DNA of 14,589 nucleotides from JANNHK01 sp031404355 (lineage in GTDB: Bacteria; Actinomycetota; Acidimicrobiia; IMCC26256; PALSA-610). Positions 12,854 to 14,589 of the stretch are shown here, in pieces (within the stretch, counting starts at the first letter, position 1; every line of letters begins with the position of its first letter). Where the stretch lies: the NCBI GenBank assembly GCA_031404355.1, contig JANNHK010000422.1, forward strand, positions 1-14,589, in the 5' to 3' direction. The notes beneath the pieces are model-generated. The model had not been told where the DNA came from. It was given only the letters and a program-made list of their open reading frames with translations, and did not search any database. The position numbers were made by a program, and so were the translations under genes.

Positions 12854-13797
12854 CCGGCCGACCGCGCGAGTACCGCGGCGCCGACCGCGCCGGCCTTCTC
12901 GCCCAACCGGGCCGGAACGATCGGGATCTCGGGCCGGTGGCCGGCCCCTTCGAGGTGGGCGTCGAACGCGGCAACGAGGGGCTCGAACAGCAACGGCCCG
13001 AGTTCGACGACCCCGCCGGAAATCACGAACCGTTCGGGGTCGAACACGTTGGCAAGGTTCACGAGTCCGAGCGCGACGTTGTCGGCGTACCGGGCGAGCA
13101 ACTCCCGCGCCTCACCGTCGCCCTGGGCCGCGGCGAGGCCGACTTCTTCGCCGCTGACATCGTCGAGGTGGCCGTGCGCGGCGGCGAGGATCGCGGCACC
13201 CTCGCCCGCCTCGACCAGTTCGCGGGCCATGCGTCCGAGCGCGGTCCCTGACGCGATCGCTTCCCAGTGGCCGCGTTCACCACACGCGCAGAGGGCGCCG
13301 TCGCGGTCGACGGTGATGTGGCCGATCTCCGCCGCGAACCCGTGCGCGCCGCGAAAGATGGACCCGTCGAGGATGATGCCGCCACCGATGCCGGTCCCGA
13401 GCGTGACCATGATCGCGAGGCGGGCACCGATCGCGGCGCCGTAGGTGACTTCGCCCAGCGCGGCGACGTTGGCGTCGTTGTCGACCACGACCGCGCGCCC
13501 GGTCGCATCGGCCAGCGCCTGCTGGAGCGGTGCGTCGCGCACCCCGGGAATGTTCGGTGCGTACGTCAGGCGGCCCTTCCGGTCGACGAGTCCCGCCGCG
13601 CCGACACCCACCGCCGCGCCCGGCGGCGCGAGATCGGCGACGAGCGCCGCGCACGCCTCGACGAGCGGTTCGAGCCCGTCGACGGGTGACCGGCGTCGTT
13701 CCTCGGCCGTGATCGTTCCCGCGGCGTCGACGACCACGCCGAGCACCTTGGTGCCGCCGATATCGAGCCCGACCGTCGGGCCCGGCTCACTCGACAT
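12850..13797 (-). CDS. ROK-family sugar kinase (glucokinase-like)
   Basis: This encodes 315 residues from ATG 13797. It has the ATP-binding DIGGTK (12-17), the sugar-binding and catalytic motif VVDNDAN (104-110, Asp108 the likely base), and GTGIGGGI (134-141). The ROK zinc signature follows: GAHGFAAEIGH with His160, then C-A-C-G-E-R-G-H (170-177). The third zinc-site cysteine of the classical CxCGxxGC pattern is histidine here, a variant also found in actinobacterial glucokinases. It phosphorylates a hexose such as glucose or N-acetylmannosamine with ATP in the cytosol; glucose is the most common substrate but cannot be proved from sequence. No N-terminal helix-turn-helix is present, so it is a kinase rather than a ROK repressor. 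Its start overlaps the 58-aa gene by 11 bases and its stop overlaps the oxidoreductase start. Confidence 0.9.
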   Translation of the reverse strand: MSSEPGPTVGLDIGGTKVLGVVVDAAGTITAEERRRSPVDGLEPLVEACAALVADLAPPGAAVGVGAAGLVDRKGRLTYAPNIPGVRDAPLQQALADATGRAVVVDNDANVAALGEVTYGAAIGARLAIMVTLGTGIGGGIILDGSIFRGAHGFAAEIGHITVDRDGALCACGERGHWEAIASGTALGRMARELVEAGEGAAILAAAHGHLDDVSGEEVGLAAAQGDGEARELLARYADNVALGLVNLANVFDPERFVISGGVVELGPLLFEPLVAAFDAHLEGAGHRPEIPIVPARLGEKAGAVGAAVLARSAG

Positions 13798-13963
13798 CGA
13801 ACTTGCGGACCCTCGGTTCGTCCGGCGGCGGCGACTTGTCCAGTTGATCCTCGACCAGGCCGTCGGCCGCGTCGAGCACACCACGCGCCGCTTTCAGCAA
13901 CTCGCGCGCCGCCTTCCAAAAATGCTCGATCGGATCGTTTGACGGGTCAGGGGGGATGCTCAC
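13787..13963 (-). CDS. 58-residue helical protein between ArsA-like and ROK genes
   Basis: This encodes 58 residues starting MSIPPDPSNDPIEHFW, with a long amphipathic helix EHFWKAARELLKAARGVLDA (about 13-32) and an acidic/proline-rich tail (DKSPPPDEPRVRKFDVE). The GTG start at 13963 overlaps the ArsA-like stop as GTGA and has GGAGG 10 bases upstream. The stop overlaps the ROK start by 11 bases, so it fits the operon exactly, which argues that the small frame is real. Small helical proteins encoded directly after ArsA-like ATPases are familiar in actinobacteria, but I do not recognise a named family with certainty. It may be an accessory factor of the ATPase. No membrane segment or cysteine is present. 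Confidence 0.72.
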   Translation of the reverse strand: MSIPPDPSNDPIEHFWKAARELLKAARGVLDAADGLVEDQLDKSPPPDEPRVRKFDVE

Positions 13964-14589
13964 GAAAATTCGACCTCCAGCCGGTCGCCTTCGAGGTGGG
14001 CGCGCACGACGTCGCGCCGCACCAGACTGTCGGGCAGGACCAGCGCCCGGCGCAACGGTCCGATCGTGACGAGCAGTTCCTGCTCGGTGCGCCCGAGGTC
14101 GATCTCGTCGCGCGTCACGCCGGGAAGGTGCAACGACAGGGTGAGGCGGTCGCCCTCGGCCTCGACGCGCATGGGTTCGACGTTCGACAGACGCTCCGTC
14201 GCGCCGGTATCGCCGTACAGCTTCGTCGCGAAGGCGGCCAGTTCGTCGTACCCGACCAACTCGTGGTCGGCCAGCTCGGCGCGCAGGATGGGGAGCGGCG
14301 CGAACGCGTCGGCGATGACTTCGAGATGCGCCTTCTGCGCGGTCTTCCACTGCGCGAACCACGGGTCGTCGACCGCTGCGGGCAACACCCGGTTCGCGAC
14401 GACCGCGTCGACGTGGTACCCGAAGAGCGACAGATACGTGTACGTGCGCCGGGCTTCCGCGATGACCATGCGCTCGGGGTTCACCACGAGTCGCGCGCTC
14501 GTGATCGACCCGTCGGTCAGCAAGTCGCGCACACCGTCGAGCCGGTCGTAGAAGCGGCGCACGGCGCCGAACACCGCGTCGCCGGCGAT
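13960..14589 (-). CDS. ArsA/Get3-family ATPase, C-terminal part with Hsp20-like tail (cut by window edge)
   Basis: 209 residues of the C-terminal part are visible; the P-loop half lies beyond the window. The stretch VVNPERMVIAEARRTYTYLSLFGYHVDAVVANRVLP corresponds to the ArsA/Get3 segment in which the VxNPE and NRVLP motifs lie near the nucleotide. The last 70 or so residues (RVEAEGDRLTLSLHLPGVTRDEIDL...LEGDRLEVEFS) form the small Hsp20-like beta-sandwich that actinobacterial ArsA-like proteins carry. These ATPases are generally not arsenite pumps unless an ArsB partner is present, and none is seen here; a chaperone or targeting role like Get3 is possible. An internal GTG at 14574 is not the start, since conserved sequence continues to the edge. 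Its stop overlaps the 58-aa gene. Confidence 0.87.
   Translation of the reverse strand: MAGDAVFGAVRRFYDRLDGVRDLLTDGSITSARLVVNPERMVIAEARRTYTYLSLFGYHVDAVVANRVLPAAVDDPWFAQWKTAQKAHLEVIADAFAPLPILRAELADHELVGYDELAAFATKLYGDTGATERLSNVEPMRVEAEGDRLTLSLHLPGVTRDEIDLGRTEQELLVTIGPLRRALVLPDSLVRRDVVRAHLEGDRLEVEFS

Noticed and set aside
13040..13053. TCGAACACGTTGGC inside the ROK kinase gene, close to the KstR consensus.
   Set aside because: It lacks the final A, is internal to a conserved coding sequence and has no gene start nearby.
13960..14589. Arsenite efflux (ArsA as pump ATPase).
   Set aside because: No ArsB, ArsR or arsenate reductase gene is in view, and the Hsp20-like tail is typical of the general actinobacterial ArsA/Get3-like group rather than of arsenical pumps.

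Overview
The base composition is strongly GC-rich, GTG starts and GTGA/ATGA stop-start overlaps are common, and the gene families are those of actinobacterial steroid/lipid catabolism: a KstR-type TetR repressor, Ltp-type thiolase-fold proteins with a DUF35 partner, a FadD ligase, EchA19-like crotonases, an F420-type luciferase-fold oxidoreductase, and an ArsA-family ATPase with an Hsp20-like tail. Together they suggest a high-GC actinobacterium, possibly an Acidimicrobiia-type lineage. That placement is an inference from family content, not from a marker gene. No rRNA, tRNA, insertion sequence or CRISPR array was seen, and there is no gene-free stretch longer than 300 bases.

Left block (1-5173). 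The tail of an EchA19-like crotonase (+) converges on a five-gene minus-strand operon: FadD acyl-CoA ligase > DUF35 OB-fold protein > short Ltp4-like thiolase fold > Ltp3-like thiolase fold > SnoaL/NTF2-like protein. The genes overlap or nearly touch. The order DUF35-Ltp-Ltp matches Rv3521-Rv3523 of Mycobacterium tuberculosis as I remember it. A perfect match to the KstR operator consensus TNNAACNNGTTNNA lies over the predicted -10 box of this operon.

Middle block (5174-7585). Five small plus-strand genes encode proteins of about 126-168 residues with one shared plan: four membrane segments, a basic junction between segments 2 and 3, and an ending like LxLVxD. A decayed C-terminal copy sits between the first and second gene. 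The first two genes share an ungapped 54-base 5' element, and a third, broken copy of it lies just after the fifth gene. I read this as a local family expansion of unknown function.

Right-middle block (7598-9137). A second perfect KstR-type operator precedes an EchA19-like enoyl-CoA hydratase and a hotdog thioesterase-like gene, followed by a hairpin. Next come a zinc-ribbon/membrane/pilin-like protein (9285-10190), a sphingosine-1-phosphate-lyase-like PLP enzyme (10209-11447) and, closely following, the KstR homologue itself (11468-12067). The window therefore holds both the regulator and two of its predicted targets.

Right block (12056-14589). A minus-strand operon, convergent with and overlapping kstR, runs ArsA-like ATPase (cut by the window edge) > 58-residue helical protein > ROK sugar kinase > F420-type oxidoreductase. 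Every junction overlaps by a few bases.

Working model: a steroid or branched-lipid side-chain degradation module under KstR control (activation by FadD, hydration by the EchA19-like enzymes, chain cleavage or a related step by the Ltp3/Ltp4/DUF35 set), with an uncharacterised membrane-protein array inserted between two KstR-type operators.
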